From assembly GCA_013286465.1 (NCBI GenBank), contig JABDFR010000011.1, positions 1-58,806 on the forward strand: 58,806 bases of DNA. Direction: 5' to 3'. A program made the translations under genes and the position numbers. The notes under the pieces are model-generated. The model saw only the letters and a program-made list of their open reading frames with translations, did not search any database and was not told where the DNA came from. The DNA is from Acidobacteriota bacterium (lineage in GTDB: Bacteria; Acidobacteriota; Terriglobia; Acidiferrales; UBA7541). Positions 8,875 to 18,788 of the stretch are shown piece by piece. The first letter of the stretch is position 1, and each line of letters begins with the position of its first letter.

Positions 8875-9002
8875 AAAACCAGGGGCTAGCCGGGCGCCAT
8901 TTTGTCTTCCGGAAATGGCGCGGTTACCGTTGCTTGCTTGGGCTTGACGGCCTATGATAGTTTGCCCTGGAACGCTGGCGTAGCCCGCCGAGAGCCTAAA
9001 CT

Positions 9003-9641
9003 TTGCCTGTGGAAGTCCTGAAAATTTCAGCGGACGCGCCCGAGCGTAGCACTGTCGAGTACGCCGCGAGCTTTATTCACCGAGGGCAAGTTGTGGGTGT
9101 GCCTACCGATACCTTTTACGGTCTTTCCGCTGATCCATTTAATCTTGCTGCGATTGGGCGGGTTTACGAAATCAAGGGGCGGCCGGAATCGAAGGCGCTG
9201 CCGATTTTGGTGAATTCGATCGAGCAGGCGGTGTCGCTGGTGCGCGATGTGCCTGACAACTTTCTGGTGCTCGCTTCGAAATTCTGGCCTGGCGCACTCA
9301 CGATTGTTCTCGAAGCTACGCACCGCATTCCGCTGAAAGTTACCGGCAATACCGGCCGCGTGGCTTTGCGCTGGGCGCACTCGAAGGTGACCACCGAAAT
9401 TATCGACGCGGTCGGCGGGCCGATTACTGGTACGAGCGCGAATCTTTCTGGATCGCCGGCATGCACCAACGCGCCGCAGTTGGTGGAGCAGTTAGGCGAA
9501 CGGTTGCATTTGGTGCTGGATGCCGGGGACACGCGGGCGATCGTTGCTTCGACGATTGTGCGAGTGGAAGGCGATGAATGGATGATCATCCGCGAAGGCG
9601 CCATTTCCGAGCATCAAATCCGCACGGCACTTTCTTCGTAG
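9003..9641 (+). CDS. tsaC: L-threonylcarbamoyladenylate synthase (Sua5/YrdC family)
   Basis: Makes threonylcarbamoyl-AMP from threonine, bicarbonate and ATP, the first step of the t6A modification at position 37 of ANN-decoding tRNAs. The YrdC domain fills the 212 residues: GVPTDTFYGLSADP (about 31-44), EIKGRPESKALPILV (about 56-70), PGALTIVLEAT, RVALRW and GGPITGTSANLSGSPA. It lacks the C-terminal Sua5 extension, so it is the short form. The start is TTG at 9003. It appears monocistronic, with a 7-bp GC hairpin and TTTT downstream (9660-9684). Confidence 0.93.
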   Translation: MPVEVLKISADAPERSTVEYAASFIHRGQVVGVPTDTFYGLSADPFNLAAIGRVYEIKGRPESKALPILVNSIEQAVSLVRDVPDNFLVLASKFWPGALTIVLEATHRIPLKVTGNTGRVALRWAHSKVTTEIIDAVGGPITGTSANLSGSPACTNAPQLVEQLGERLHLVLDAGDTRAIVASTIVRVEGDEWMIIREGAISEHQIRTALSS

Positions 9642-9656
9642 TCGGTTTTGTTTTTG

Positions 9657-9685
9657 CACCGCCGGCGTCCCTGCCGGCGCTTTTC
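9657..9685 (+). terminator. Hairpin with T-run after tsaC, related to palindrome family C
   Basis: CGCCGGC, loop GTCCCT, GCCGGCG, then CTTTT. It lacks the GTAG foot (CACC instead) but shares the GGCGTCC(C/T)(C/T)GCCGGC core with the elements near 30380 and 45384. Confidence 0.65.
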
Positions 9686-9784
9686 AATGGCGCTACCTAG
9701 AATAAAATTAAAGGCGAGAATCGCGGCATGACTTAAGTTGTGCCAATTCTCTTTTTCTGCGCTGAGCCCGGCCGCGCGTGATTC

Positions 9785-9811
9785 AAAAACGCCGCCAAGC
9801 TGGCGGCGCTA
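9785..9811 (-). terminator. Stop codon fused to an intrinsic terminator, minus strand
   Basis: On the minus strand: TAG, GCGCCGCC, AGCTT, GGCGGCG, TTTTTG. The 7-bp stem is perfect. The TAG (9809-9811) is the stop of the solute-binding lipoprotein gene, preceded by A instead of G. This matches the elements at 5083 and 5250 in plan and in the shared GGCGTTTTTGAAT tail. Confidence 0.85.
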
Positions 9812-11371
9812 TCGAGAGCGGAATTCCAGGCTATCAAGAAAGCTGTAATCGCCAGATGGAGCTAAATCGTCGATGCGCACTGCGTCGCGATGCACGCAAA
9901 TATTATCGGGATACCACAAATTCAAATAAGGGACGTCGTCCGCGACGATGCGCTGCACGTCCGCCAAGATGGCGCGGCGCTTCTCGCGATCTGTCTCCAC
10001 GTGCGAGCGATCCAATAGCGCATCGAGTTGCGCGTTGCGGTAATGTCCGCGATTCGCGCCGTCCGGCGGAATTTTCTTCGAGCTAAACACGTACTCAAAA
10101 AAATCTGGGTCGTTATTGCCACCCACCCAGCGCGCCGTGTAAATCTGAAAACTTCCGCGCGTGACATCGGAATAAAAAGTCGCATACTCCTGGGGACGCA
10201 ATTCCAGGGCGATCCCTACCTTTTGCCATTGGGCCTGCAGCACTTCGCTATAAAGCCGCGTAGATTCGTCGGTAGAAGTTTTTAACGTCAAGCGGCAACG
10301 GATGCCGTCTTTGCCGCGCGGCAGGCCCGCCGCATCCAGAATTTTCTCGGCGTGGCCGGGATCGTAATCGTAGGTGGTTACGTCCGCGTCATACGCCCAG
10401 TGATTCGGCGGGAGAAGGCTGGCCGCCAATCGCGCCTGACCGCGCAGCAAATATTTAACGATCGACTCGCGATCGGTGGCATAAGCCAGCGCCTGGCGCA
10501 CCTCGCGCTTCGAAAGAATTGGATCATCGAAATTGAACGCCAGATACGCCAACGATGTCCCCGGTCCCTGCGTCACCGCGATGCCCGGATACTTCGCGAG
10601 CGCGACGACCATGTCGGGGGTCAGTGATGAAGGGGAAGCCAAATCGGCGCTGCCTTTGCGCAATTCGAGGGCGCGCACGGTAGCGTCAGGTACCAGCCGG
10701 AAACGCACTCGCTCGACCCTGGGGATATCGCCAAAATAATTCGCATTCCGCTCCAGCACAATTTCCTGATCGGGCGTCAGGCTGACAAATCGGAACGGCC
10801 CCGTTCCAATCGGATGTTGCGCCACATCCGTGCCGGAGCCGCGCGGCACGATTCCCACGCCGGGCCGCGAAATATTCCAAAGAAATGACGCATAGGCTTC
10901 GCGCAAATGAAAAATGATGGTGTAGTCATCCGGGGCATCCACCGACGCCACCATGTGAAATGCGCCGCGCTTTCCGGTTTTGAGGCCGGGTTGGAGGATC
11001 GAATCGAAAGTGAATTTCACGTCGGCTGACGTGAGCGGCGCGCCGTTGTGGAAGTGCACGCCCCGCCGCAAGTGAAAAATGTAAGTCAGCGGATCGGGAG
11101 TCTCCCAAGTGGTGGCCAGATCGGGCGTGAAATTCATTTGCGCGTCGCGGCCGATGAGGCTGCTGAAAATTAGATCGTGCATGTGTTGCGAATAAGCGTC
11201 GGTGCCGATGCGCGGATCGAGATTCGTAGGCATCGTCTCGATTAAAAAAATGAGCGTGCCAGGTTTTTCGCGGCGCGCAGAGTGCGAACAGCCAAAAAGA
11301 ACGAAGGCGGCCGTGAACGCCGCAATCGCCGCGGCCCGGCGTAGGAGCAGGGAGTTAGCGAGGGCGCGCAT
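9809..11371 (-). CDS. ABC transporter substrate-binding lipoprotein, family 5 (peptide/nickel type)
   Basis: Extracytoplasmic solute-binding protein of the DppA/OppA (SBP_bac_5) family. From ATG at 11371 the protein has 520 residues and a lipoprotein signal: a hydrophobic stretch and lipobox LFGC with Cys28. Family marks are TMPTNLDPRIGTDAYSQHMHDLIF, LTYIFHLRRGVHFHNGAPLTSADVKFTFDS, ADLASPSSL, and LLDRSHVETDREKRRAIL near the C-terminus. An upstream in-frame extension to 11509 lies inside anmK and is rejected. The gene overlaps the anmK end by 17 bases. No permease or ATPase gene is nearby, so its transporter is elsewhere. Because it follows anmK, a role in cell-wall peptide recycling is possible but unproven. 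Confidence 0.9.
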   Translation of the reverse strand: MRALANSLLLRRAAAIAAFTAAFVLFGCSHSARREKPGTLIFLIETMPTNLDPRIGTDAYSQHMHDLIFSSLIGRDAQMNFTPDLATTWETPDPLTYIFHLRRGVHFHNGAPLTSADVKFTFDSILQPGLKTGKRGAFHMVASVDAPDDYTIIFHLREAYASFLWNISRPGVGIVPRGSGTDVAQHPIGTGPFRFVSLTPDQEIVLERNANYFGDIPRVERVRFRLVPDATVRALELRKGSADLASPSSLTPDMVVALAKYPGIAVTQGPGTSLAYLAFNFDDPILSKREVRQALAYATDRESIVKYLLRGQARLAASLLPPNHWAYDADVTTYDYDPGHAEKILDAAGLPRGKDGIRCRLTLKTSTDESTRLYSEVLQAQWQKVGIALELRPQEYATFYSDVTRGSFQIYTARWVGGNNDPDFFEYVFSSKKIPPDGANRGHYRNAQLDALLDRSHVETDREKRRAILADVQRIVADDVPYLNLWYPDNICVHRDAVRIDDLAPSGDYSFLDSLEFRSR

Positions 11372-12569
11372 AGCAGATCTTGCCGAGCACTGCAGGCTTT
11401 TTCGCGCCGGTCGCCGACGGAAGGTTATTCGCGCGGCCACGAAACGCCTCGTAGGCAAGAATCGCGAAGGCGAAGGCTTCTTTGGCTTGGCTGGGAATCC
11501 CGAATTCATCTGACGTGCGGAGCGTAATCCCGGGAACCAGAGCTGCGAGTTGCGCCATGATCAGCGGATTGCGGGCGCCGCCGCCCGAGACGATTAGTTC
11601 CTGGATTTTTGTGCGCGGGAGGACGAAGCGCTTCAGCGCTTCGGCGATTGAGAGCGGGGTGAAGAGCGTCGCCGTGCGGATCATGTCGTTGGGGCGCGTG
11701 TGATGGCGTTGTCCCCAGGCGATGATCTTTTTCGTGAAGGCGTCGCCAAATTGTTCGCGGCCGGTGGTTTTTGGCGGCGGCTCGTAAATATAAAAATGAG
11801 CCAGCAGTTTTTGGAGAAGCTGCGGCTCGAGTCGGCCTTGAACGGCAAATTTCGCATCGCGATCGAACGAGGCGCGGCCGCGCGAAAAATGCCGTACGAG
11901 CGCGTCGACGATCATATTGCCGGGGCCGGTGTCGAACGCGGTGACTTGCTCAGGCCTCGCCGCGGCCGGAATCACGGTGATGTTGGCGATGCCGCCGATA
12001 TTCAGCGCCACGCGGCCGATTTTTGGGTGGCGATAAATAATGTAGTCGACGAACGGGACGAGCGGGGCGCCCTGGCCGCCTGCGGCAATATCCGCGGGAC
12101 GAAAATCGCCGACAGCGGTGATACCGGTGCGTGCGGCGATTACGGCAGGCTCGCCGATTTGAAATGTGCTCGAAACTTGCGCGGCGCCGAGAAAGTTCGA
12201 TGGCCGCCCCTGGTGATAAATCGTCTGGCCGTGCGAGCCGATCAGTGAAACTTTTGCAGCGGAAACGCGGAATTTCTTTAGCGCGGCGAGGACGGCGCGT
12301 GCGTACAGTTCGCCGAGAAGAAAATCGAGCTGGCTGATTTCGGCGGAAGTTGTTGCGCTGACGTTTGCAACTCGGAGAATCGCATCGCGCACTCGCGCGG
12401 GATATTTGGTGGAGTAAATTCCTTCGAGTTGCGCCGAAAGTCCCGCGGCCCGATCGCCGCTCGAGCGCTCTTTGATGCGTACCAGACCGACATCAATTCC
12501 ATCAGCCGATGTGCCCGACATCAGGCCGAGCACGAGTTCGCCTTTGGCCGATCGTCCTCGCGCCATCAT
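11355..12569 (-). CDS. anmK: Anhydro-N-acetylmuramic acid kinase
   Basis: Cleaves and phosphorylates 1,6-anhydro-MurNAc to MurNAc-6-phosphate in peptidoglycan recycling. The start LGLMSGTSADGIDVGLV (about residues 13-29) is the family phosphate-binding motif; LIGSHGQTIYHQG, GDFRPADIAAGGQGAPLVPFVD, LNIGGIANIT, FDTGPGNMIVDAL and LIVSGGGARNPLIM follow in the expected order. Length 404 residues is slightly above the usual 370. The ATG overlaps the mutS stop by four bases and the 3' end overlaps the lipoprotein start. The adjacent peptide-binding lipoprotein might work on muropeptides, which is inference. Confidence 0.95.
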   Translation of the reverse strand: MMARGRSAKGELVLGLMSGTSADGIDVGLVRIKERSSGDRAAGLSAQLEGIYSTKYPARVRDAILRVANVSATTSAEISQLDFLLGELYARAVLAALKKFRVSAAKVSLIGSHGQTIYHQGRPSNFLGAAQVSSTFQIGEPAVIAARTGITAVGDFRPADIAAGGQGAPLVPFVDYIIYRHPKIGRVALNIGGIANITVIPAAARPEQVTAFDTGPGNMIVDALVRHFSRGRASFDRDAKFAVQGRLEPQLLQKLLAHFYIYEPPPKTTGREQFGDAFTKKIIAWGQRHHTRPNDMIRTATLFTPLSIAEALKRFVLPRTKIQELIVSGGGARNPLIMAQLAALVPGITLRTSDEFGIPSQAKEAFAFAILAYEAFRGRANNLPSATGAKKPAVLGKICYARPR

Positions 12570-15280
12570 GAAAGCTGCTTCTTGAGTTGGGCGAGAAGAT
12601 TGAGGGCGTCGAGCGGCTTCAGCTGATCGAGATCGGCGTCTCGGATGGCATTTACGACAGTCTGATCGATGGGAGTGAATATGGGCGGCTGCGCGGGCGG
12701 CGCGGCGCCGGGCGTCAATTCTTCGCTCAATTTATGTTCGCTGCGTTCGTGCTCGCGCAAAATTTCGCGGGCGCGCTCGACGACCGCCGACGGCAGGCCG
12801 GCGAGACGCGCCACTTCGATGCCGTAACTCTTGTCGGCGGCGCCAGCTTCCACGCGCCGCAAGAAAATAATTTCGTTTCCGGCTTCGTGGACGGTGACAT
12901 GCACATTGCGCACGCCAGGCACGAGCCGCTCAAGCTCGGTGAGTTCATGATAGTGCGTGGCAAAGAGCGTCCGCGGCCGCGCGCCGCTTTGCAGCGCTTC
13001 GACCACCGCCCAGGCGAGCGACAATCCATCGAAAGTCGCCGTGCCGCGGCCCACTTCGTCGAGCAGCACGAGGCTGGCCGGCGTTGCGGTATTCAGAATT
13101 ACCGCCACTTCGCTCATCTCGACCAAAAATGTGGATCGGCCGCGGGCGAGATTATCTGACGCGCCGATGCGCGTGAAAATTCGGTCGACGATCGGCAATT
13201 TGGCTTGCGTGGCCGGGACGAACGAGCCGATCTGCGCCAGAATTACGATTAGCGCCGTCTGCCGCAGGTATGTAGATTTGCCGCCCATATTTGGTCCCGT
13301 GATCAGCAAGAGCGATTGCGTTTTATCGTCGAGAAATAAATCATTCGGCACGAAACGCTCGCCGCGCGCCGCGAGCAAACGCTCGATCACCGGATGCCGG
13401 CCGCCGGCGATCAATAAATCGCCGCGCTCGCCTGGTTGCTCTTCAGTGAAGATGGGCCGCGTGAAATTTCCTACTGCCGCAATGCGCGCGAAATTTATCA
13501 GCACGTCAAGCTGTGCGACGGCCGCAGCCGTGCGTCGCAGTCGCGGCGCTTCGTGCGCAATCTGCTCGCGCAATTCGGCGTAGAGGCGGCGCTCGATTTC
13601 GAGTATGCGCTCATCGGCGTCGAGAACCTTGCGCTCGTATTCTTTGAGTTCCGGTGAAGTAAACCGCTCCGCGCCTACCAAAGTTTGCTTTCGGTCGTAA
13701 TCGGCTGGGGCGCGGTCCTTGTTGGCGTTCGAAATTTCAATGTAATAGCCGAAGACTTGATTGAAGCGGATTTTTAGAGAGGCGATGCCGGTGCGTTTGC
13801 GCTCGCGCTCTTCCATCGCCGCGATGGTTTGTTTGCTGGTGCGGCTGAGATTGCGCAATTCATCGAGCGCGGGATCGAATCCGGCGCGAATGATCCCGGG
13901 ATCGGTCGCGAGCGCCGGTGGTTCATCGGAAATTGCGCGGGCGATGTCGTCGCGCACGTCGGCAAGCTCATCGAGTCCGTCATACAGCTCGGCGATTCGT
14001 GAGGCGGCGGCTCGCGCGTCCGCACCCAGGAATCCGCGCAGCACGGGAATTTGTTCGAGCGATTTGCGGAGCGCCAGTAGGTCGCGAGGGCCGGCGGTGC
14101 CCATGGTTACGCGACTGGTGAGGCGTTCGAGATCGAAGACCGCGCTCAGCGTGCTGAAAATCTCATCGCGCTCGACGGTGCGGCCGCGGAATTGCTCGAC
14201 CGCGTCGAGGCGGGCTTCGATTTCAACGAGCGCGATCTCCGGACGCAGAATCCAGCTTCGTAGCAACCGCGCGCCCATGCCGGTCGCGGTTTCGTCGAGC
14301 GCGGAAACGAGCGTGGCCGAAGAATCGTCGCCGATTGGCTCGATCAATTCCAGATTGCGCACCGTGACCTGATCGAGCGCCAGCGCTTCTTGCTGCTCGT
14401 AATAGTGCAGCGTATCGAGATGCTCGAGACCTGCCACGGCCGTCGCGCTGCCATTGCTCGAGGCACGGTCGCCACTCGATCGCCCCGCCGCGCCATTATC
14501 TCCGCGCGCGCCGATCGCTGAAGTTTCGCGCAGATAATGAACGATCGCCCCGGCGGCGCTGACCGCCTGCAAATGGCGCGTGACGCCGAAACCTTCGAGA
14601 GTGGCGACGCGGAATTGTTCTTCGAGCAAACGCGTGGCGAACTCGTGATGGAAAATCCAATCGTCGAGGCGCGTCTCGACCGCGCCAAGCCCATTTAGTT
14701 CCGGCGCGCCGGCAGCAGGGAAGAGCGAAACGGGCCGCGGCAACAGCACTTCACGAGCGCGCAGAATTCCCAACTCATCGCGCAGGCGCGTTTCCGCGCC
14801 GGCGCCAGAAAATTCAGTGGCGCGAAAATCGCCGGTCGAAAGATCGACGTAGGCCAGGCCTACGGTGGATCCGGTGGCGTCGCGCGATACAGCCGCCAGA
14901 AAATTATTTTCTTTTGGATCGAGAATTCCCGATTCGGTTGCCGTGCCCGGTGTGACCACGCGCACCACCTCGCGGCGCACTAATTTCTTTCCGGGTCCGG
15001 CCTCCTCCATTTGATCGCAGACGGCCACGCGATGTCCGGCACGAATCAATCGCGCGATGTAGCTTTCCGCTGCGTGATAAGGAACGCCGCACATCGGCAC
15101 CGGCTGGCCCTTCTCTCGATTCCGCGCCGTCAAAGTGATTTGCAGTAGGCGCGAGGCTACCTGCGCGTCGTCGTAGAAAAGCTCGTAAAAATCGCCCAGG
15201 CGGAAAAGCAGCAGCGCTTGAGGATGCTGCTTCTTGATGGCGTGATATTGCCGCAACAGCGGCGACGCGGGTTCAGTCAT
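12566..15280 (-). CDS. mutS: DNA mismatch repair protein MutS
   Basis: Recognises mismatches and small loops and recruits MutL. The N-terminal mismatch-binding domain has the Phe-x-Glu type motif in LLFRLGDFYELFYDDA (about residues 24-39), then connector, lever and clamp domains, and a C-terminal ABC-type ATPase with GPNMGGKSTYLRQ, the LVLLDEVGRGTATFDG Walker B region and FATHYHELT. The length of 904 residues is somewhat above 850; part of the excess is a low-complexity Gly/Ser/Ala insert around residues 255-285. The C-terminal LKPLDALNLLAQLKK is standard. It heads a minus-strand unit with anmK. Confidence 0.97.
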   Translation of the reverse strand: MTEPASPLLRQYHAIKKQHPQALLLFRLGDFYELFYDDAQVASRLLQITLTARNREKGQPVPMCGVPYHAAESYIARLIRAGHRVAVCDQMEEAGPGKKLVRREVVRVVTPGTATESGILDPKENNFLAAVSRDATGSTVGLAYVDLSTGDFRATEFSGAGAETRLRDELGILRAREVLLPRPVSLFPAAGAPELNGLGAVETRLDDWIFHHEFATRLLEEQFRVATLEGFGVTRHLQAVSAAGAIVHYLRETSAIGARGDNGAAGRSSGDRASSNGSATAVAGLEHLDTLHYYEQQEALALDQVTVRNLELIEPIGDDSSATLVSALDETATGMGARLLRSWILRPEIALVEIEARLDAVEQFRGRTVERDEIFSTLSAVFDLERLTSRVTMGTAGPRDLLALRKSLEQIPVLRGFLGADARAAASRIAELYDGLDELADVRDDIARAISDEPPALATDPGIIRAGFDPALDELRNLSRTSKQTIAAMEERERKRTGIASLKIRFNQVFGYYIEISNANKDRAPADYDRKQTLVGAERFTSPELKEYERKVLDADERILEIERRLYAELREQIAHEAPRLRRTAAAVAQLDVLINFARIAAVGNFTRPIFTEEQPGERGDLLIAGGRHPVIERLLAARGERFVPNDLFLDDKTQSLLLITGPNMGGKSTYLRQTALIVILAQIGSFVPATQAKLPIVDRIFTRIGASDNLARGRSTFLVEMSEVAVILNTATPASLVLLDEVGRGTATFDGLSLAWAVVEALQSGARPRTLFATHYHELTELERLVPGVRNVHVTVHEAGNEIIFLRRVEAGAADKSYGIEVARLAGLPSAVVERAREILREHERSEHKLSEELTPGAAPPAQPPIFTPIDQTVVNAIRDADLDQLKPLDALNLLAQLKKQLS

Positions 15281-15360
15281 GAATGCAGACCTTGCACAGG
15301 AATTTCGATTATGTCGGCCCCTCGCCGCTTTAGCAACTGTCTCCGTTCGACGGGCCTTCG

Positions 15361-15389
15361 TTGACTTGACTGCGCACGCGACCTAAGAT
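15361..15389 (+). promoter_or_regulatory. Promoter of the TPR kinase gene, near-leaderless
   Basis: TTGACT (15361-15366), 17 bp, TAAGAT (15384-15389). The ATG at 15399 begins nine bases after the -10, so transcription should begin within a few bases of the start codon, leaving no room for a Shine-Dalgarno sequence. Confidence 0.65.
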
Positions 15390-15398
15390 TTGCTCGCG

Positions 15399-17918
15399 AT
15401 GCCCGAACCGCAATCGATGATTGGCCGCACGATCTCGCACTATCGCATTATCGAGAGGCTTGGCGGTGGCGGCATGGGCGTGGTCTACAAGGCGCAGGAT
15501 ACGCGTCTGGATCGCGCTGTGGCGCTGAAATTCCTTCCGGAAGCGTTATCGCACGACGCGCAGGCGCTGGAGCGTTTTAAGCGCGAAGCCAAGGCGGCTT
15601 CGGCGCTGAATCATCCGAACATTTGCACGATTTACGATATCGGCGAAGAAAACGGCAAAGCCTATATCGTCATGGAGTATCTCGATGGCGTAACCCTCAA
15701 ACATCAAATCGATGAGCGCCCAATCGAAATCGAGATTCTGCTCAATCTGGCCATCCAGATCGCCGACGGACTAGACGCCGCGCACGGCGAAGGAATCGTC
15801 CATCGCGATATTAAGCCTGCAAACATTTTCGTTACCAAGCGCGGGCATGCAAAACTTCTTGATTTCGGCCTTGCTAAAGTCAGCCCAGCGAAAAATGCCC
15901 CTGCGAACGCAGAGACCGTGGCAACACGAGCGGTAGAAGCAGACCATCTCACTAGCCCGGGCAGCACACTCGGCACGGTCGCCTACATGTCGCCGGAGCA
16001 AGTGCGCGCGAAGGAGCTGGATGCGCGCACGGATCTCTTCTCCTTCGGAGTCGTTCTCTACGAAATGGCCACCGGGCAATTGCCATTTCGCGGCGAAAGT
16101 TCCGGCGTCACTTTCAATGCCATCCTCGAGCGCGCGCCGGTTGCGGCGATTCGTCTGAATCCCGATCTGCCTCCGAAATTGGAAGAGGTCATCAACAAGG
16201 CTTTGGAGAAGGACCGCAACTTGCGCTATCAGCATGCCGCCGACATGCGCGCTGACTTGCAGCGGTTGAAACGCGACACGGACTCCGGCCGTTCGGGCGT
16301 GACGTCCGGTGAACTTTTGCCCGATCCGTCGCAAGCCCTCAATTCCGCGTCGAGCGCGGCCGCCAAGCCGGCTCAAACAACGAGCGGGTCCTCAAGTTCG
16401 GACGTGCACGTCGCCGCCGGTCTTTTGGCGCGGCACAAAAAAGCATTTCTGGCAGCCGTCGTAGCAGGCATTCTGATTTTGGCGGGTCTCGGATACGGCG
16501 CTTACCGGATGCTCTCGCCCAGCGCAGGTTCGAGGATCGATACGCTGGCGGTGCTGCCTTTCACGAATGTGACCGGCGATCCGAACACCGATTACCTGAG
16601 CGATGGCATCACCGAGAGCCTCATCGGCAACTTGTCCAAACTCCCCAATCTAACCGTGCGTCCGCGCAGTTCCGTGATGCGCTACAAAACCAAAGACCCC
16701 GACCCGCAAAAAGCAGCCAGCGACCTGCAAGTCGCCGCGGTGGTGACGGGGCGAGTCACGCAACACGGCGATTCTTTAACAATCAGCGCCGAACTGACCG
16801 ACACCGGCAAAAATCGCAGCCTGTGGAGCGAACAATACGACGCGAAACTCTCGGACGCACTGAGAGTCCAGCGCGAAATCTCGGACGAAATCGCCGCGCG
16901 CCTACGCGAAAAATTGACCGGCGAGCAAAAAACGCAGCTGACCAAAGGCGGCACCAACGATCCGGAAGCCTACAGCCTCTATCTCAAAGGCCGCTACTAT
17001 TGGGACAAGCGCACGCCCGAAGGCCTGGCAAAATCAAAGGAATATTTCCAACAGGCGATCGAAAAAGATCCGAACTATGCGCAAGCCTACGTGGGCCTCG
17101 CGGAATATTATTCAGTTCTTCCCGTATACACGTCCGCGCGGAATTCGGAAACCAACCCGCTAGCGAAGGCCGCGGCGTCGCGCGCGCTGGCCCTTGATGA
17201 TTCGCTCCCTGAAGCGCATGCGACGCTGGGCGCCGCTTACGACGAAGACTGGGACTGGGCCGCCGCTGAACGGGAATATCAACGGGCGCTCGAACTGGAT
17301 CCTAAAAGCGCTCGCACCCACGTGCTTTACTCGATCCATCTTGAGAATTTGGGGAAACTGGACGAGATGGCGGTGCACTTGCGGCGGGCCATCGAGCTTG
17401 ATCCGTTGAATTTGAATGGCCTCGATAATTTAGCGGAGTCGTATCTATACACCAGGCAATACCCCGAAGCCATAGCAGAGGCCAACAAAGTCATAGAAAT
17501 CGATCCGAACTACGCCAACGCCCACATGCATCTCTCGCAAGCCTATCTGTACACGGGAAAGTACGATCTGTGGCTCGAGGAATGGGAGAAGGGCGCGACT
17601 CTGAACAACACGCCGGAAGATCTCGCGATGGTGAAGGCCATGAAAGTGGAATATGCCAGGTCCGGGCTTCACGGCGCGCTGTTGCGCAGCGCGGAATATC
17701 AGGAAGAGGAAACCAAACGGCAGTACGTGGACCCCGCGCTGATTGCCATGACCTATGCAATGCTGGGAGACAAAGATAAGGCGTTTGCGCAACTCGACAA
17801 AGCCGCGGCGCAAAAGAGCGTTTTTCTCACGTACGTGAAAGTGCTGCCGGACCTTGACTCTCTGCGCTCCGATCCGCGCTACGCTGCGCTGCTCAAGCGC
17901 ATGGGCCTTCCCCAATAG
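15399..17918 (+). CDS. Membrane-anchored Ser/Thr protein kinase with TolB-like and TPR domains
   Basis: Eukaryotic-type kinase of the PknB class. The kinase domain covers about residues 15-275: [14 protein letters not shown] (P-loop), VALKFLP (ATP lysine), [11 protein letters not shown] (catalytic loop), DFGLAKV (Mg loop) and [13 protein letters not shown] transmembrane helix lies near 352-372 ([20 protein letters not shown]). Outside are a domain beginning [21 protein letters not shown], as in TolB/FlgO-like and adenylate cyclase-linked proteins, and TPR repeats ([42 protein letters not shown]). The extracytoplasmic TPRs suggest a signal or partner-binding role. The ATG at 15399 is preferred over TTG at 15390 because of the promoter position. 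Confidence 0.93.
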   Translation: MPEPQSMIGRTISHYRIIERLGGGGMGVVYKAQDTRLDRAVALKFLPEALSHDAQALERFKREAKAASALNHPNICTIYDIGEENGKAYIVMEYLDGVTLKHQIDERPIEIEILLNLAIQIADGLDAAHGEGIVHRDIKPANIFVTKRGHAKLLDFGLAKVSPAKNAPANAETVATRAVEADHLTSPGSTLGTVAYMSPEQVRAKELDARTDLFSFGVVLYEMATGQLPFRGESSGVTFNAILERAPVAAIRLNPDLPPKLEEVINKALEKDRNLRYQHAADMRADLQRLKRDTDSGRSGVTSGELLPDPSQALNSASSAAAKPAQTTSGSSSSDVHVAAGLLARHKKAFLAAVVAGILILAGLGYGAYRMLSPSAGSRIDTLAVLPFTNVTGDPNTDYLSDGITESLIGNLSKLPNLTVRPRSSVMRYKTKDPDPQKAASDLQVAAVVTGRVTQHGDSLTISAELTDTGKNRSLWSEQYDAKLSDALRVQREISDEIAARLREKLTGEQKTQLTKGGTNDPEAYSLYLKGRYYWDKRTPEGLAKSKEYFQQAIEKDPNYAQAYVGLAEYYSVLPVYTSARNSETNPLAKAAASRALALDDSLPEAHATLGAAYDEDWDWAAAEREYQRALELDPKSARTHVLYSIHLENLGKLDEMAVHLRRAIELDPLNLNGLDNLAESYLYTRQYPEAIAEANKVIEIDPNYANAHMHLSQAYLYTGKYDLWLEEWEKGATLNNTPEDLAMVKAMKVEYARSGLHGALLRSAEYQEEETKRQYVDPALIAMTYAMLGDKDKAFAQLDKAAAQKSVFLTYVKVLPDLDSLRSDPRYAALLKRMGLPQ

Positions 17919-17933
17919 CGATTCGCTCGCGCT

Positions 17934-18602
17934 TCACAGAGCTTCGACATAACGAAACGGCCGAATTGCGGCACTCTTCCAGAAATACGCGAGGATGATC
18001 ACGCTGGCTATCGCGGCGTAAGCGCACCAGAGCGAGGTGAAGGCGTAACGCTTGAAGAGCATCACAATCAGCAGAATCGCCAGATTGGCGGCGCCGAACC
18101 AGACCATCATGCGAATCTTCGAAAGGAACAGCGGGCCGCAGGTCACGATGACGTAGAGCACGGCGACTAGAGTGTTGTTGGTGGCTTGATTGATGTAGAC
18201 GATGCTGTTCTTTTCGACGTACACCTGGGTGGGAAAGGCGGTCAGCGCCCACAGAATATAAAGCGCGGTGGCGCCGCCTAGAATTACGAAGGGCATCATG
18301 GTGCGGCGGGCTTTCCTCGTCGGCTCGAAGACCATCACGCTCAGAGGTAAGAGAAATGGCAGCAGGCCTTGCGCATATAACATGAATGCCGCACCCATGT
18401 CGTGTGCCACCTGTTTTGAGAGGATGCCGTCCAATCCCAGCCAAACGAAACCTTCGATAAACTGGTGCACAGCGAAAAGAATCGGCAAAGACGCAAACAT
18501 CAATTCGCGCCTGTGCTTCACCTTGCTCAATGTCACCACGCCCACCGCACCCAATGCCGTGCTGCCCACGAAATTCGCTGCCGCTGAAAAGCACACAGTC
18601 AC
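17934..18602 (-). CDS. Multi-pass membrane protein (DUF6629-like), function unknown
   Basis: A 222-residue integral membrane protein with about seven hydrophobic segments. The N-terminus MTVCFSAAANFVGSTALGAV and FASLPILFAVHQFIEGFVWL, with its conserved His-Gln-Glu, resemble the uncharacterised DUF6629 family; I recognise the pattern but cannot confirm it without a search. It is convergent with the kinase gene, only 15 bases from its stop. No enzymatic motif is evident. The ATG start is chosen because it immediately precedes the typical CFSA motif. Confidence 0.7.
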   Translation of the reverse strand: MTVCFSAAANFVGSTALGAVGVVTLSKVKHRRELMFASLPILFAVHQFIEGFVWLGLDGILSKQVAHDMGAAFMLYAQGLLPFLLPLSVMVFEPTRKARRTMMPFVILGGATALYILWALTAFPTQVYVEKNSIVYINQATNNTLVAVLYVIVTCGPLFLSKIRMMVWFGAANLAILLIVMLFKRYAFTSLWCAYAAIASVIILAYFWKSAAIRPFRYVEAL

Positions 18603-18788
18603 GCACCTCCGTCTCGACGTTTACATACACCCGCAACCGCCGAACGTACAACACTTCTTACGATCCGAGATCTGCACGGTGCGGCGTCTGTGCGATGAGA
18701 TTTTCATTCCGCTAGATAACTCTTTGATAGAATGTGGGCTTCGCGATTTGTCCGTTTCAGATCTGCTCGCCGCTTCGGGGAGGGCACC

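Noticed and set aside
11372-11509. 46-residue N-terminal extension of the solute-binding lipoprotein
   Set aside because: It lies within anmK and would bury the lipoprotein signal; the ATG at 11371 gives a proper signal with lipobox.
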